DNA of 64,000 nucleotides from NCBI GenBank assembly GCA_022925895.1, contig JAKSYS010000060.1, positions 1 through 64,000 on the forward strand, given 5' to 3'. The position numbers and the translations under genes were made by a program. This DNA is from Fragilaria crotonensis. Taxonomy: Eukaryota; Bacillariophyta; Fragilariophyceae; Fragilariales; Fragilariaceae. Of this stretch, positions 33,728 through 45,444 are shown piece after piece. Each line of letters opens with the position of its first letter. Position 1 is the first letter of the stretch. The notes under the pieces were generated by a model. That model had not been told where the DNA came from, did not search any database, and was given only the letters and a program-made list of their open reading frames with translations.

Positions 33728-34147
33728 CACAGCTATCCGCGATCTACGGAATGCACGGTTGAGTATTGAGTACCAGGTAGACTCCTCCTCCAATGCAAAT
33801 GGGTTAACTCCGCACAAACGGATTCTCTAGAGTATGAAAATACATGCCGGATTGCATCCTTAGTGTGAACGCTGCTGTTTACTTCTCCGAGACTCTACTA
33901 ATACGGTAGTACTCGGAGTGCAAAATTGAACTGCGGAGGTATGAAATATGAACGTATCTAACTTGAGTCGTCCCCTCTTCGTAGAGTAGAGAATTAACCT
34001 TCAACAGAGACAACGCATGACTGAACACCATCACTTTCAACAATCTGACAAATAAACCACCCGTAGTAAATCATCGTATCAATGCTTCAATGAAACCTTG
34101 TCCACACGGCAGAAAGGCGAGCGATGGTAACAGGACAAAGACAGTCG

Positions 34148-34861
34148 TCATCCTTGACGCGTTGGACGTCTGGTTGGGCGGCGAGTGCGTCGTGTTGGAC
34201 GACGCGTTGGGCTGCGAGTTCGACGCGTGGGACGTCGTGTTGGGGTACGAGTTCGACGAGTGGGACGTCGTGTAGGAGCCACGTCACAGCACGTATCTCG
34301 ATAATTCAGGCGGGCCTGAGAGCAGGTACCCGAGAGAGTGCCAAGGAACTCGCGCTCCAAACAAGACTTTCCATTGGTGGTAATCCTCCGTGGGCGAAGC
34401 TTTTCTCCAGTTTTGCACAAGCGACAGGTGCCACTTGACACGTTCTTCTTGCAACCGCAGTACTCACCTAACGCTTTCTGGTAGAGAGGACAGACGTCGT
34501 TTCGAGTGGCGGTGCTCTCCAAATCGATACATGAGAAACCAGGCCACGGCTGAGCATTAGGATTGGGCAAACTACTGCCGTCCTGGCAAAGCTTGCATTG
34601 CTTCACATTCGGTCCATTCCCTTCTTTGCATATGCACAGGAATTGTCCGAGATTCCTTAGAAAGTCGCACTCATATCTAGTCTGGAAGGTCATGACCCCT
34701 TGCAAATGGGCATCTTCGCATGTCATATCTTTTCCGCGGAGATTGATCACTTGGCTCTCATCTGATGGACTGAATCCATCTTGACAAAGACTGCACTTGA
34801 AGGCTGCGTTGACAACTGTAGACCACGCAAGAAGCAAATGAAGTGCTAGGATGGCTTTCAT
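34148..34861 (-). CDS. Secreted cysteine-rich protein, three modules with Arg/Pro/Thr tail
   Basis: 237 residues. A signal peptide (MKAILALHLLLAWSTVVNA) leads into three cysteine modules of about 50-65 residues, each opening C-x-L-C (CSLCQDG, CKLCQDG, CRLCKTG). The first two close with C-x-C after a conserved L-G (RNLGQFLCIC, KALGEYCGC); the third ends CC. The C-terminus is a basic repeat of TRRPTRRTR with T, S or R then P, three times. It is related to the two proteins at 39363 and 41475, but there the Pro/Thr linker is N-terminal. Function unknown; a cell-surface or frustule-associated matrix role is only a guess. Confidence 0.82.
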   Translation of the reverse strand: MKAILALHLLLAWSTVVNAAFKCSLCQDGFSPSDESQVINLRGKDMTCEDAHLQGVMTFQTRYECDFLRNLGQFLCICKEGNGPNVKQCKLCQDGSSLPNPNAQPWPGFSCIDLESTATRNDVCPLYQKALGEYCGCKKNVSSGTCRLCKTGEKLRPRRITTNGKSCLEREFLGTLSGTCSQARLNYRDTCCDVAPTRRPTRRTRTPTRRPTRRTRSPTRRPTRRTRRPTRRPTRQG

Positions 34862-37800
34862 GTTTGAATCGCGGTAGAATCAACAATCAATGGGGTCTGC
34901 ACATAAGCAAGAGCCCAGGCATAAACTTCGCGAACTAGCTGACTACGGTTTCGTAGGATCACTCCAAATGATCAATGAATGACAAGAGACGAGAGAAGTC
35001 GGTGAAGAGATCGACTGGGTCTGGGATATGGACGGTTCAAATATGAAAGCTGAAACACTTAGTAGGCTTCTACACTCGTAGAACCTTACGAGAATTGACA
35101 ATAACGATTTGAACGTCCTTTTCTTGGTAGTGAACAAATGTTTGAGCCGGCAGCGTCAGTTGTATATGTATGTGCATTACGTCGACCGATCATCATGAAG
35201 GAGGGGGGTACCAGGTAGAATTCACAAGTTCAAGGTACATTTAGTATGTAGAGTGTAGAGTACGGATTACAAGTTACCCTGTGCTATCATACAAGTACTT
35301 TACGTACAATGCTTCTGTTTTTGGGTCGTTTAAAGTTTAAATCATGTGACTTGTCACGCGCTTCGATAAATAAAACCCTCAAATCATCATGTAGGAAATA
35401 TTACTGTTTTTCTTCATAGAGACATCAAGTCTATAGATTTGAATAAATACATAAATCCACATTTAAGTCCACGACCCGGGACTGCATTGAAACCTTCATC
35501 TTTCCCCTTTATTGTTATATGCACTGCATACATGATCTCCAATTAAACGAGTCAAGGCTATGAGTCCGTTGGGCGGAAATCAACATTGCCAGTCACATGA
35601 TAACAGTACAAGGGCATCCGTACCGCGATAAATTTAGCTGCCTTCGCTCCATTTTGGACCAGTCATTTGCTGGCTCTAGGTATGATACCAGATACCATTC
35701 CGTTGCTAGGCATAGTACATCATGTATATTCGTGTACCTCCCTTAATCAAGCCGGAATCGACAGGTCCTGACCATGTTTTGGTCGTGTAAAAAAATTCGC
35801 CATGTCCAAAGATTCTGTTGTCCTTGCAGTTTTTTTTGTATGGACACACTTGTGTCATGCGACTACGAGTACGGTAGTACCTTGTACTCAGAGAATAGTA
35901 CCGTCGTACCAGTCACTGCATTTTGTACTCCTGTTTCCAGTGCTACGAGCACTACCGTATTTCCTTGGAAATACCACCGGTGTTGTACTATCCAATAGGA
36001 ATCCACGGATCCTGCGGATTAATTAGAACTGGTACTATGCTGCATAATGGGGGTACTTGTACTCAACTACTTCATGGCGTTTTTCGTTTATTTTTGTGGG
36101 CATATCAACTCCAAACAATAGTACCAGCATTTTGGGATCTGCGATGTGCGTTGTACCTGCTGCGGTAAATTAATGTGCTTCATATACGGAACGAATGCAA
36201 CTTTCTTCCCGTGGTACTCTTCTACATTTTGCAGTACTAGCTCTACTAGTATGCAGTACCCCGACACTCTGAGTACTCCGGACTCCAGAGTGACACAAAT
36301 AAGAACCACCACCTCTCAACAACAATGGTAATGTACCATCAACACTGCCATTGGCGGCTTTGCCGCCGGAGTCGCCTTTGGCGGGCTCCTTGTTGCCTCA
36401 AGGACTTTCAGAGTTTTCTCAACATTGCGACAACCTGCACCAAATGACCATAAAAATGGCAGCTTGGCGAAGATAATGACAAGGAAGAAAGCCAATGCAG
36501 CATCGGTCTCCGCCGTCAGTTACCTAATAGGCAGCGATAGCGGTTTCTTTGACATTTTGATCTTGACAACGGTGCTGGTGTTAGATTCGGTATTTTTGAA
36601 CTGCAAAAATGTCACGCAATGTATTAATCCTACAACAAACCCTTGATGACTTGCATTTTCCTCAATCGTAGCTCAGTGTCAAGCGCAATGACTTAGTAAC
36701 CACAACACTTGTGTACGTTGCAGGAGCGTTTGCGATTGCTCTCGTCTATGCCAACTATTTTGACGCGTGCGCCGCTTGGATGATGAGTTGCGGCCAACAT
36801 GTCAAGTATGGAAATGGTCACTGCAATGAGGATAATACAACTGTTTATGCAGCTTTGGAATGAAATCACGAACTCCCGTGATTGAAAAATGCGTTTTATA
36901 AGCTTTAATGCACATAGGGTACTACAGAACCTCAACACAACTCCCAATTCAAGACGTTACTTAGCTCAATCAGATAACTGAAATAATTGATTTGTCAATG
37001 ACTTATTCAATTTTTCATTTGACAAATGGCAAAAAAGACAGACTGGTTTGTTTGCCATCAAACAGCAACAAGCAAGGTTTTCAAGTGATGTTGCACGATG
37101 GCAAACACAACAATTTGTTCACCAGGTATTCGGAACATGCAACTGAGTATCAAGCAACCAGCCACCACATTGATTTTGAACATGCATTGTGTTCACGGCT
37201 GCTGTGTTGGTCCATGTAAGCCTTGCTTAGGTCTTTGAGAAAACGACCAGCAAATCGAAAGAACAATGCAAACAATGACACCACCTGACTCTGTTTGCAT
37301 CCAAACCAATTGCGGATACTATTGGTTTGCAAATCTTGGACCTCTCGAGAGAAGTGATGACGGGGCCAAGGTGGAGCGGCATCCACAAATCCATTTCGGA
37401 TTGAATTATCTATTAAGTTGTCCTCTGTCACTCTCATTCAGGGAAGCCAACCTCCTCCCCCTCAATCAAAACATCGCCCCTTGCCATCCATGCCAGTCCT
37501 GCAGGGAAGAGAAAGAAGGCTTGGCAGCAGTCATGATCATGATGGGATCCTCAGGGATGCCAGAGGCCTCAACTACCGGTTTTTCACCGGCATCGTTGTT
37601 CTTTCTTGTGATGGTAGTGCCAGGACATTCAAAATCACACTTCCCATTTCACGTGCCTTCTCATTCTCTCAATGTGAACTAGAGCCTACTACTACTAGTA
37701 CTATAATAACTTTGAAAACAAATGATGCATCAAGAATTCAAGAGGAATGTTTAGAAGGGAAAGCATAAGAAAAACAACTCATTTCCATTTTCTGGCCAAA

Positions 37801-39362
37801 ATTGCCATAGAGTGACTATCAATAAGGGAAATACCTTAACCAGGAACTCTCTAGTATTATGGTCACCGAAGCAAAGTGTACTCTTAATTGGTACCATTTA
37901 CTGTATCGTTGTGTCTAGTACTCCATTGCCAGTACAAATGCATCACCGAGCCCTGCAAACTGCGTACGAATGTTGTTCCACATTTAGGAATATTGTTGGT
38001 AGCAATTAGAATGCAAGGAAATGACGTCAACATTTTTGTCGCAGAGTTTGCGTTTTGGAATATTGATTTTCATATTTCACCTGGAGCAATTTTTCAAGAA
38101 GCTTGTATTAAACTTTGTCATAGATTAAGAACATAAATCTGCACAACATTTGTTTGAACAATAATACAAATCTTCCTGCATTGATGTGATTATAACATTG
38201 AATACCCTCAACTTCCATCCAGTGCACCACAATTTTACCATTTCATGGTCAATGCCATGGTTTGTTTTGTTTTTATTGCTTCAATCCCTGATGATGCTTG
38301 CTTTGCTCTGCTTTAGTCTGTGTTTGCTGACTCGCTCTGTCTATTCATTGTTGTGCAGAAGCGTTGTTCTTGTCAGTAGTTTCCCAGCAAAGCACGTGGA
38401 CATGTCTCGCAAGGTGCTGAATTATGTCATGGCTGCTGGCTAGTTCTTTCTTTTTTGTCATTGGTATTATTGCAGCAATTATGATGGCTCAGAGAAATGG
38501 TATGCGCCTTTGGAACCACTGGTTCTTGACAATACTCCAAATGTCACAAATGTTGTGGTGAAATGATGATGAAGACCTCAAGATCATCAGATTTTCCACC
38601 TTCTCATATTGGCATGCATGTACCCCCCTTGGCTCCTTGTATACTACTTCTGTTCCAGATTTTGCTGCTCAAAGGTGTTGGAGTTGGAGGGGCCTGCTTA
38701 CCACTTAGTTAGTATTTGAATCCCAAATCCATGATCAAATGGACACGCACCATATTCCATCTCATGTGTTTAATTTTCGTCTGAAACCACTCCCACAGTG
38801 AATTCGATTTACAAATCACATAGGTCTAGTAGAGTCGAGATTTGTTGTTAGGATTTGATTATTCAGAGTTGAGTTGGTACCACCGTCAACGCACCGAATG
38901 TTGATCCGGATCACATTTGCAAAAGATACTGAGTACTCCGAGTGCTTGAGTTCACCAATGCAACTAAACAATAATACCAGTACGAATTAATTCACCATCG
39001 AGTGCCATCCCGAATCGTATCACAGATCACAATTGTCAATTTGACAACAACATTAGAACCTTTTACGCACAAAGGCATCACTGTCGATGATTAGTTATAG
39101 CCAGCAGGAACACGCACCATTAGTAATAGTCGCCGCACGAGAAGAATTTCTAAGAATGGAGTGTTTCACTTCTCGGAGTTCTCGACATAGAGCATACTAC
39201 TAAGTTATGAAATGTATGTATAGATGTGTGTATCTTCCTCAACTCTCGCTGGAGACGCATTAATCGAAAACCAGCCTTCACTCACACACTTTCACTCAGG
39301 GAAGATTCCACACTTACAATTCGGCGTTGTCCACATAAGAATAAAGATCTGTTTGTTTGCGT
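34862..39362. other. 4.5-kb gene-poor stretch
   Basis: Overlapping short frames occur, for example at 37266-37768, but none has a domain or a splice structure I can support. 35850-36280 is very rich in GTAC words (GGTAGTACCTTGTACTC, TAGTACCGTCGTACCAG). 38180-38450 is T-rich with hydrophobic open frames. No RNA gene recognised. Confidence 0.5.
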
Positions 39363-40172
39363 TTAAGTGGCAGTGCAGCATTGCGCCGCCACGGCCTTCT
39401 TGGTCGCTGAGCATGAGAGGGCGAATGTGGCAGTGAATTCGTGTTCAAGGCAGCTCGCACCGTTCACCTGACGGTTCGGGAAAGGCAACTTCTTGCCCGA
39501 GCCGCAGAGTCGGCATACCTTTGCGCTGGCAATGGGGTTGTAACAACCGCAATAGGATCCGATACCACCTTGGTACTTGTAACAGTCCGAGGCCTTATCA
39601 GTTTGAGCGGAATTTTGAACTGAAGTGCACGTAACGCCTCCAAGGACTGCCTTGTTTGGATATCGGAGGGCAGAACCGTTTTCGCAGAGGAGACAATTAT
39701 TCGTTGGAGGCGGAGGTTGGGTCGAGCACGAGCAAGCCTGCGTACCGAGAAGGCGAAAATAATTGCAATCACTTGGATCCACAAGGCCTGTCAAATCGCC
39801 CAACGAATCCACGTACGCGCACGTCTGCTGTTTGTTTTCAAAAGCGATAACGGTCTTGGGAAACTTAGGGTTCTCGTTGGCTCTGCAGAGACCGCAACGA
39901 TACGGCGCAGTAGGACGCATAGTGGGCGTTGGTGGAAGCGGCAGGGTGGGTCTCCGAGTAGGGGGAGCAGTAGGTTTCTTTGTGCGATCTGTTGGGGTTG
40001 TGGTTGGTTTAAAGCCCGGGGGTTCGTAAGGAGGAAGTGTTGGTTTCAAACCCGTTGCGAGCACTCTTGCAATCGAAGGTGAAGGTACTTCGTCACCATC
40101 ATTGTGAATAAGGCGACCTTGGCTAATTGAGACGAAGCCAGCAAGGATGAGGAGGAACGACGTCGTCTTCAT
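39363..40172 (-). CDS. Secreted cysteine-rich protein with N-terminal Pro/Thr linker
   Basis: The ATG at 40172 is chosen because it starts a signal peptide (MKTTSFLLILAGFVSISQG); upstream in-frame codons give no such signal. About 269 residues. RLIHNDGDEVPSPSIARVL is followed by a Pro/Thr linker with RKPT-like repeats, then three cysteine modules opening CGLC, CLLC and CRLC, and ending QCC. The second module has the conserved CYKYQGGIGSYCGC. It is clearly a paralogue of the protein at 41475 (same leader, linker and module order), 1.3 kb away on the same strand, and a more distant relative of the one at 34148. Confidence 0.85.
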   Translation of the reverse strand: MKTTSFLLILAGFVSISQGRLIHNDGDEVPSPSIARVLATGLKPTLPPYEPPGFKPTTTPTDRTKKPTAPPTRRPTLPLPPTPTMRPTAPYRCGLCRANENPKFPKTVIAFENKQQTCAYVDSLGDLTGLVDPSDCNYFRLLGTQACSCSTQPPPPTNNCLLCENGSALRYPNKAVLGGVTCTSVQNSAQTDKASDCYKYQGGIGSYCGCYNPIASAKVCRLCGSGKKLPFPNRQVNGASCLEHEFTATFALSCSATKKAVAAQCCTAT

Positions 40173-41474
40173 CGCTTTCGAAGTGCTCTTGCGGGTACGG
40201 CTGGGAAAGTGTTCAGACTGGAAACTCGTGAAATGTGTGCATGATGTCAGTCTAGAGGTGGTACAGTAGAGTGTTATTCCCATGTGACTCTTACGAAATT
40301 GTTTGACGCACACGTGGGATTAGCCACATGGAAAATCTTAATTCATCTATATATTCATTTGCTTATCGCATGGAACGATACCAACGTAAGTAGCCGACTA
40401 CCATGTGCTACGTATATAGCGGTAAAATATATATTCACGTATACTACATTGAAGTGATGCGCTACCAAATCCTTTTGATCCCGTGAAATTAGACTGAATT
40501 TGCATGTGCAATTCACCAGAAAAATCGAAGTGAATCCGAACAGTTGTGGCGAAAATCGTTCGCCGCAAGTATTTGCGTCGAGACGTGAATTCGAGGCGCG
40601 AGCATCGAAGACAACCTTAAAGGCAATGAATATTCTGTGTCTATGTACTTGCATTTCATTTTTGCTGGGACATGCTCGACGAAACAATCCCACATCAAAT
40701 GCAGTAACAGCACCACATGGCGGTTCATGCGAACGAGCAGCCACGTGCACATAATGCTGCAACCTGAATAGACCTGACTTGACGCACGACTTGTGGTGGA
40801 ACAAAGCATACTCAAATGTCTGGATTCTGGATTCGACTCTTCGTAAAGCAATCCCTAGGACTGTTTCATCCACAACAAAAAATGGTTGCATTTTTCTACC
40901 ATCCTCTTGCCAGCTAAATTCAGCAAGAAACAAAGTACATCATGTGTTTACTGGAGAGCCACATGATTTGTCGAGCTGACAGCACGGCGTCAAATGCAAG
41001 AAAAAAATAACGCTCTCGCTGAAGTTCTATCCCCCTTGGTCAAGGGTTCGAATCTGTGTTGGGTGTCACACTCTAGGATCACACATCGAGACTCCAGCTT
41101 GCTGTAGAAGGATTCAACTTGTCGCAAGGATCAGCTGACAACTGCAACGAACTGCTCAAAAATATTCCAGCTTGCCACACCATTTGTCAAGTGGGTTGCG
41201 AAGTCAGCCAATCGTAAATTGACTATCATATATGATACAGTATATCATGTGTGATGTGAGGCAGTGTGGCGTACACAAGTACTAACCTTCAGGTTTTTAA
41301 CGACTATTTTCCACGCGGTCCTTTCACAGACATCAACAAGCAAATTTCTAAAAGAAACCCACAACGAACGCAAGGATTAGAGCAACCGTTGTCGCCTGGC
41401 AGATCAAAATCAGCCCCTCCACAACCAATGACTATGTTTTCCTCACAGAAATCGAATTCACATCAACCATAGTT
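40173..41474. other. Spacer between two cysteine-rich paralogues
   Basis: A 192-codon minus frame at 40355-40933 has no domain and an unconvincing composition; it is not called. GGTTCGAATC at about 41045 looks like a T-loop but has no matching arms. Confidence 0.4.
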
Positions 41475-42284
41475 TCACGCGGCAGCGCAACACCTAGCAG
41501 ATACCTTCTCCTTTGTAGCCCGACATGTGTTATCAATCGATGCCACAAATTCATGTTGGCGACAGGTCACGCCCCCTACCTTACGACTGGGGTAAGGCAA
41601 TGTTGTCCTGTTGTCGCAAAGGTGGCACACTCTCGCCACGGACTTGGGATTGGAGCAACCACAGGCTGGTCCGATGGCGCCTTGATACTTGTAACAGCTT
41701 GACGCAACATCACGGCGGGCGCCATTTTGAATCGATCGGCAGGTGACACCGCCCAAGACCTTTCTGAATGGAAATGGAAGGGGGGAACCGTTTTCACAGA
41801 GGCGACAATAGTTCTTCGGAGGGATGGTTCCTGAATTGCACTCGCAAACGATCTGACCTAGATTGCGATAGAAATCACAATTCGAAGGATTAATCTTGGA
41901 AGTCAGAATTCCCAAACTGTGCACATATGCACAGGTTCTTGCTTGCCCGCGAAAGGGAATCGTCGCAGAAGGATCAAAAGGACGTTCATCAGGTCTGCAG
42001 AGCGAGCAAGGATAAGGCGCTGTAGGACGGCGAGTTGGCGTGGGCGGAATCGGTGCGGTGGGGCTCCGAGTAGGGGGAGCAGTTGGTTTCTTTGTGCGAG
42101 ATGTTGGGGTTGTCGTCGGTTTAAACCCAGGAGGTTCGTAAGGAGGAAGTGTTGGTTTCAAACCCACACCGAGCACTCTTGCAATCGAAGGTGCAGGCAA
42201 TTCGTCACCATCATTGTGTTCGAGACGGGCCTTCGCAGTAGAGAGGAGGGATCCAACAAGGAGAATGATGGATAAGAACTGCAT
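41475..42284 (-). CDS. Secreted cysteine-rich protein, paralogue of 39363
   Basis: The ATG at 42284 starts a signal peptide (MQFLSIILLVGSLLSTAKA). RLEHNDGDELPAPSIARVL, the LKPTLPPYEPPGFKPTTTPT linker and three cysteine modules (CSLC, CRLC, CHLC) match the 39363 protein module for module. The motif CYKYQGAIGPACGC in module 2 is shared, and both end in a CC pair. 269 residues. Tandem duplication is the simplest origin. Disulphide-bonded, secreted or wall-associated. Confidence 0.86.
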   Translation of the reverse strand: MQFLSIILLVGSLLSTAKARLEHNDGDELPAPSIARVLGVGLKPTLPPYEPPGFKPTTTPTSRTKKPTAPPTRSPTAPIPPTPTRRPTAPYPCSLCRPDERPFDPSATIPFRGQARTCAYVHSLGILTSKINPSNCDFYRNLGQIVCECNSGTIPPKNYCRLCENGSPLPFPFRKVLGGVTCRSIQNGARRDVASSCYKYQGAIGPACGCSNPKSVARVCHLCDNRTTLPYPSRKVGGVTCRQHEFVASIDNTCRATKEKVSARCCAAA

Positions 42285-43685
42285 GGTGAGAGAAAGTTGT
42301 GAGCTATGTGGTGAAACGAGTGGCAAGATCTTGCGCAGATCTCAGTTTATGATTGAAAATGGGAACACTCCTGTCCGCACCGCGAGCGATCGTATGAAAA
42401 ACACTCAACACACGCTTTCAGATTTTGCGGAGAATTCTTTCAGCATGTACTCGAGGACTCCGGGGTAGTACTCATTACCAGTAGAATCAATGCTCTGACC
42501 ACGAGTATGGATATAAAAATTCACTCTATGCAGTGTCGGCGATCCAAGACTTGACTGGCATTCACAAGCCGCAAATGCTACTTGTACCGTGGCCGCATGT
42601 TGATATACAAATCTTTCGTACATTTTCAAAAAGGCGTTTAAATAAGTTGAAAGGACAATGGCATTTGTATGTGCAATTGCGTAGTAGTGATGAGTCGCAC
42701 TCACACGGCGCACACAAAGTTAAGTCTTGCGTCAAAGCGAGTCGTGAAGTCGACGATGAATGAATATCCTCGTAACGATGAAGTGCATGCATTATTGTCG
42801 TTGACTATTCTACCCACCAACCGGTGGTTAGTGGTTAGTATGATTATCACCGGTACTTGCACTGTACTCCGATTCAGTCTTGGTCTTTGAGCACACTTAT
42901 TTTGGAACTCATGAGTACTATGGTCACTACTAGCTAGAGTACAGGGTACAGTAGCTCCTTTGTGCATATTGTAAATCATAGCTGGAAACGTTCCTCCTAC
43001 GCTTGGACCCGTAATTGCAGAACAAGCTGATTTTTGACATTGAAGTCAACAACATCATGTCCAACATTTGTCATGATTCGGTGGCTGCTGTCAATGGGAA
43101 AGCTGTTGAAGCATTTCATACTCAAAGTGTACAGTATGATTGATGAGGAGGCACCTCAAAGAAAAAAAGGATGCATTCACACCATCCATTGCCTGGCTGG
43201 TGGATTGTTGTTGCAGAATGTATCCTTTGGTGCAATTCATCAAAGCAACGTTATACAAAGTCAAACAACTCTAGCTAATAGTACAGTAGTTCCCGAATTC
43301 GACCCAAGGGAATAATGTGACGTCAAAACTCCCTTTAAAATGTATTTTGCGTCATTTTCGTATGCGACTTGCGCGAACACCTCCAAGCTCCATGCGCATG
43401 CGTCTACTGTCTACTGTGCTTATAGCTAGTAGTACTGTAGTACTGGATTACTGCGACAACTTGGTACGAGTACTGTACCTCGAGGGTACTGGTACTCCGA
43501 GCTCCGAGTCTATACCTCTATGTACTGTACATCTTGACAGGCACTGGCACCAAGAACCGGATCACACCCCATCAACATCAGTAGCAACAAAGAGAGAACG
43601 GCTTTGCACTTTGCACTAAATTCATCATCCTCCAACGAGCAAGCGCGATCGCATCGTATCAATTCATAATTCTCATCTCTGTGTC
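42285..43685. other. Intergenic DNA
   Basis: Includes the second copy of TACGCTTGGACCCGTA (42998-43013) and a dense GTAC cluster at 43395-43530. Short frames at 43034-43315 show nothing recognisable. Confidence 0.45.
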
Positions 43686-45318
43686 ATGGATCCATACTCC
43701 CAGCAGCATGATCCGAATCTAATCATCCAGGCCGCAGAGGAAAAACGAAGTGCTGGAGATTTATCGGGTGCAAATCTCTTGTTTGAATCGGCCCTGCTCG
43801 AATGGGGTGACGAAGCGCGCGAGGGCATCGGGGGTGAGCCACTACGAGACGCGCTGGCCAACCTGTGGCTCGCCTATGCTGACTTTCATAGGAGTAACAA
43901 GGCGTGGAAGTCGGCAATGGATACGTATGAACAAGCTATTAATGATCCGATTTCGGGAACATCGGCGGGGCGAGTCTTTTTGGAATACGCTCGTTTTGCT
44001 GAAGAACGAGACAAGCTTGTGACAGCTCAGAGGGTTTATCTGCGAGCTCTAGTGGGCGATGGCCAGCCGGCAGTGACTGATGAGCAGGATACGACGCTTC
44101 TTTGGAGTGAGTTTCTGGAGATGATGCGGAAGACAAAACCAAGCCTGACGTTGGCTAGCTTGAAAGAGGTTGTTCAAAAGGAGCACTTGCAGAAACAAGC
44201 CAAGCCCGAGGAGGTATCGTCGGTGAGTGAACCGTCTTCGAAGCGAGCTAGACATGAAGGAGAGACCAAAACGCATGTTGTTACTGCTGACGACGTCGAT
44301 GCCGAAAGAAATGAATTGCTCCTACTTATTTCACAAATGCCGCCAGAAATCTCAGCTGCCTGGATGGCTCGTGATGGGGATGCTCCACCACAGGCACCAG
44401 AGCACCCTCTGTTTTCTCCTACTCGTCCCAAAATGCCCGACGCGTCAGGCAGAGACCTGATTGGCGATGCCATGGCGTTGCGCGTCACAGAACGTCTTTT
44501 GTCGGCATCCGGAACAGTTTTGTTGGAGACCTGCCGTGCGCTTTGGCTAACAACGGCGTTGACCGAGAAGCAATCCTCACAGGCGTTGGATTCGCTTGAC
44601 AAAAGCATGGTAAGTACGCATGCCTCGTAGCGTCAGTAACTGTGCAGTAAGTGGAATCTCAATCGATACCTCGTTGCAGATGAAAGAGCTCAAGACCCTT
44701 GAGGCAAGTCACCATTCTCGTTTATCAGTTGCTGGTACGGCTAGTGCTGCTGTGCAAATGATGAACGATAAGGAGCGCAAGGGCTTTGAAAATGCATGCT
44801 CGCAACGTCGACAAGACGTCCTCAGTCGTTATGCATGGGAATTTCGCAACCTTTTGTGCATCCAACAAATCATCTTGACTAAATTGGGGGTCCCGGGGTT
44901 TGATGGTCCAACAGTGGATGCACGTGCCCTTGAGTTTCAATCCCATATATGCACATTACTGCACACTGCTTTTTTCCTGCGCAAGAATTTGGGTGAAGAG
45001 AGGCACAACAAAATGCTCGAGACTCAGCAAGCGCGACTCATCAAGGATCGAGACAATTACTCACCGGACACTGGGGCGCGGACACCGCCTCGCACCATGT
45101 CTCCAGTTCCACCACCAGGTATCGGCCAACCAATGTTCACGTCTCAGCCGCTGCCAATGTATGGACTGCCACCGCAACCACTCGGCAACTTTGTCGTGCC
45201 GCCAGGCTACAGACCACCTCCGCCGCCACCACCGAACATGATGCAACATCCTCCTCACATGATGATGCCTCCTGGTGGACACTATACTGGGCCACCACAG
45301 CCTCCCTATCATCAATAG
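43686..45318 (+). CDS. HAT-repeat protein with proline-rich tail, probably RNA processing
   Basis: Two exons: 43686-44609 and 44680-45318, intron 44610-44679 (GTAAGT...TTGCAG), phase 0. About 520 residues. Near residues 55-150 are half-a-TPR type units: LANLWLAYADFHRSNKAWKS, FLEYARFAEERDKLVTAQRV and LLWSEFLEMMRKTK, each with the W/Y-x-x-Y/F pattern. A basic nuclear-type segment (SSKRARHEGE) follows, then a helical second half and a C-terminal Pro/Gly/Met-rich tail (YRPPPPPPPNMMQHPPHMMM). HAT repeats are typical of pre-mRNA splicing and cleavage factors such as Prp39, but the exact orthologue is not clear. It is convergent with the DUF885 gene. Confidence 0.65.
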
Positions 45319-45444
45319 CTGCTGTTGTCGAGCGAGGGCTTGCTGACCCCATCCCGCAGTGGACGGGGTTAGTACATAAGCGCATTAAAGATATCATAAA
45401 TGAAAAGTACACTTACAATATTCATCCTACTAGATTACTGAAAG

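Noticed and set aside
40355-40933. 192-codon minus-strand frame
   Set aside because: Composition and lack of any domain or paralogue suggest chance.
41005-41070. GGTTCGAATC resembling a tRNA T-loop
   Set aside because: The flanking bases do not form a T stem, and no acceptor, D or anticodon arms fit.
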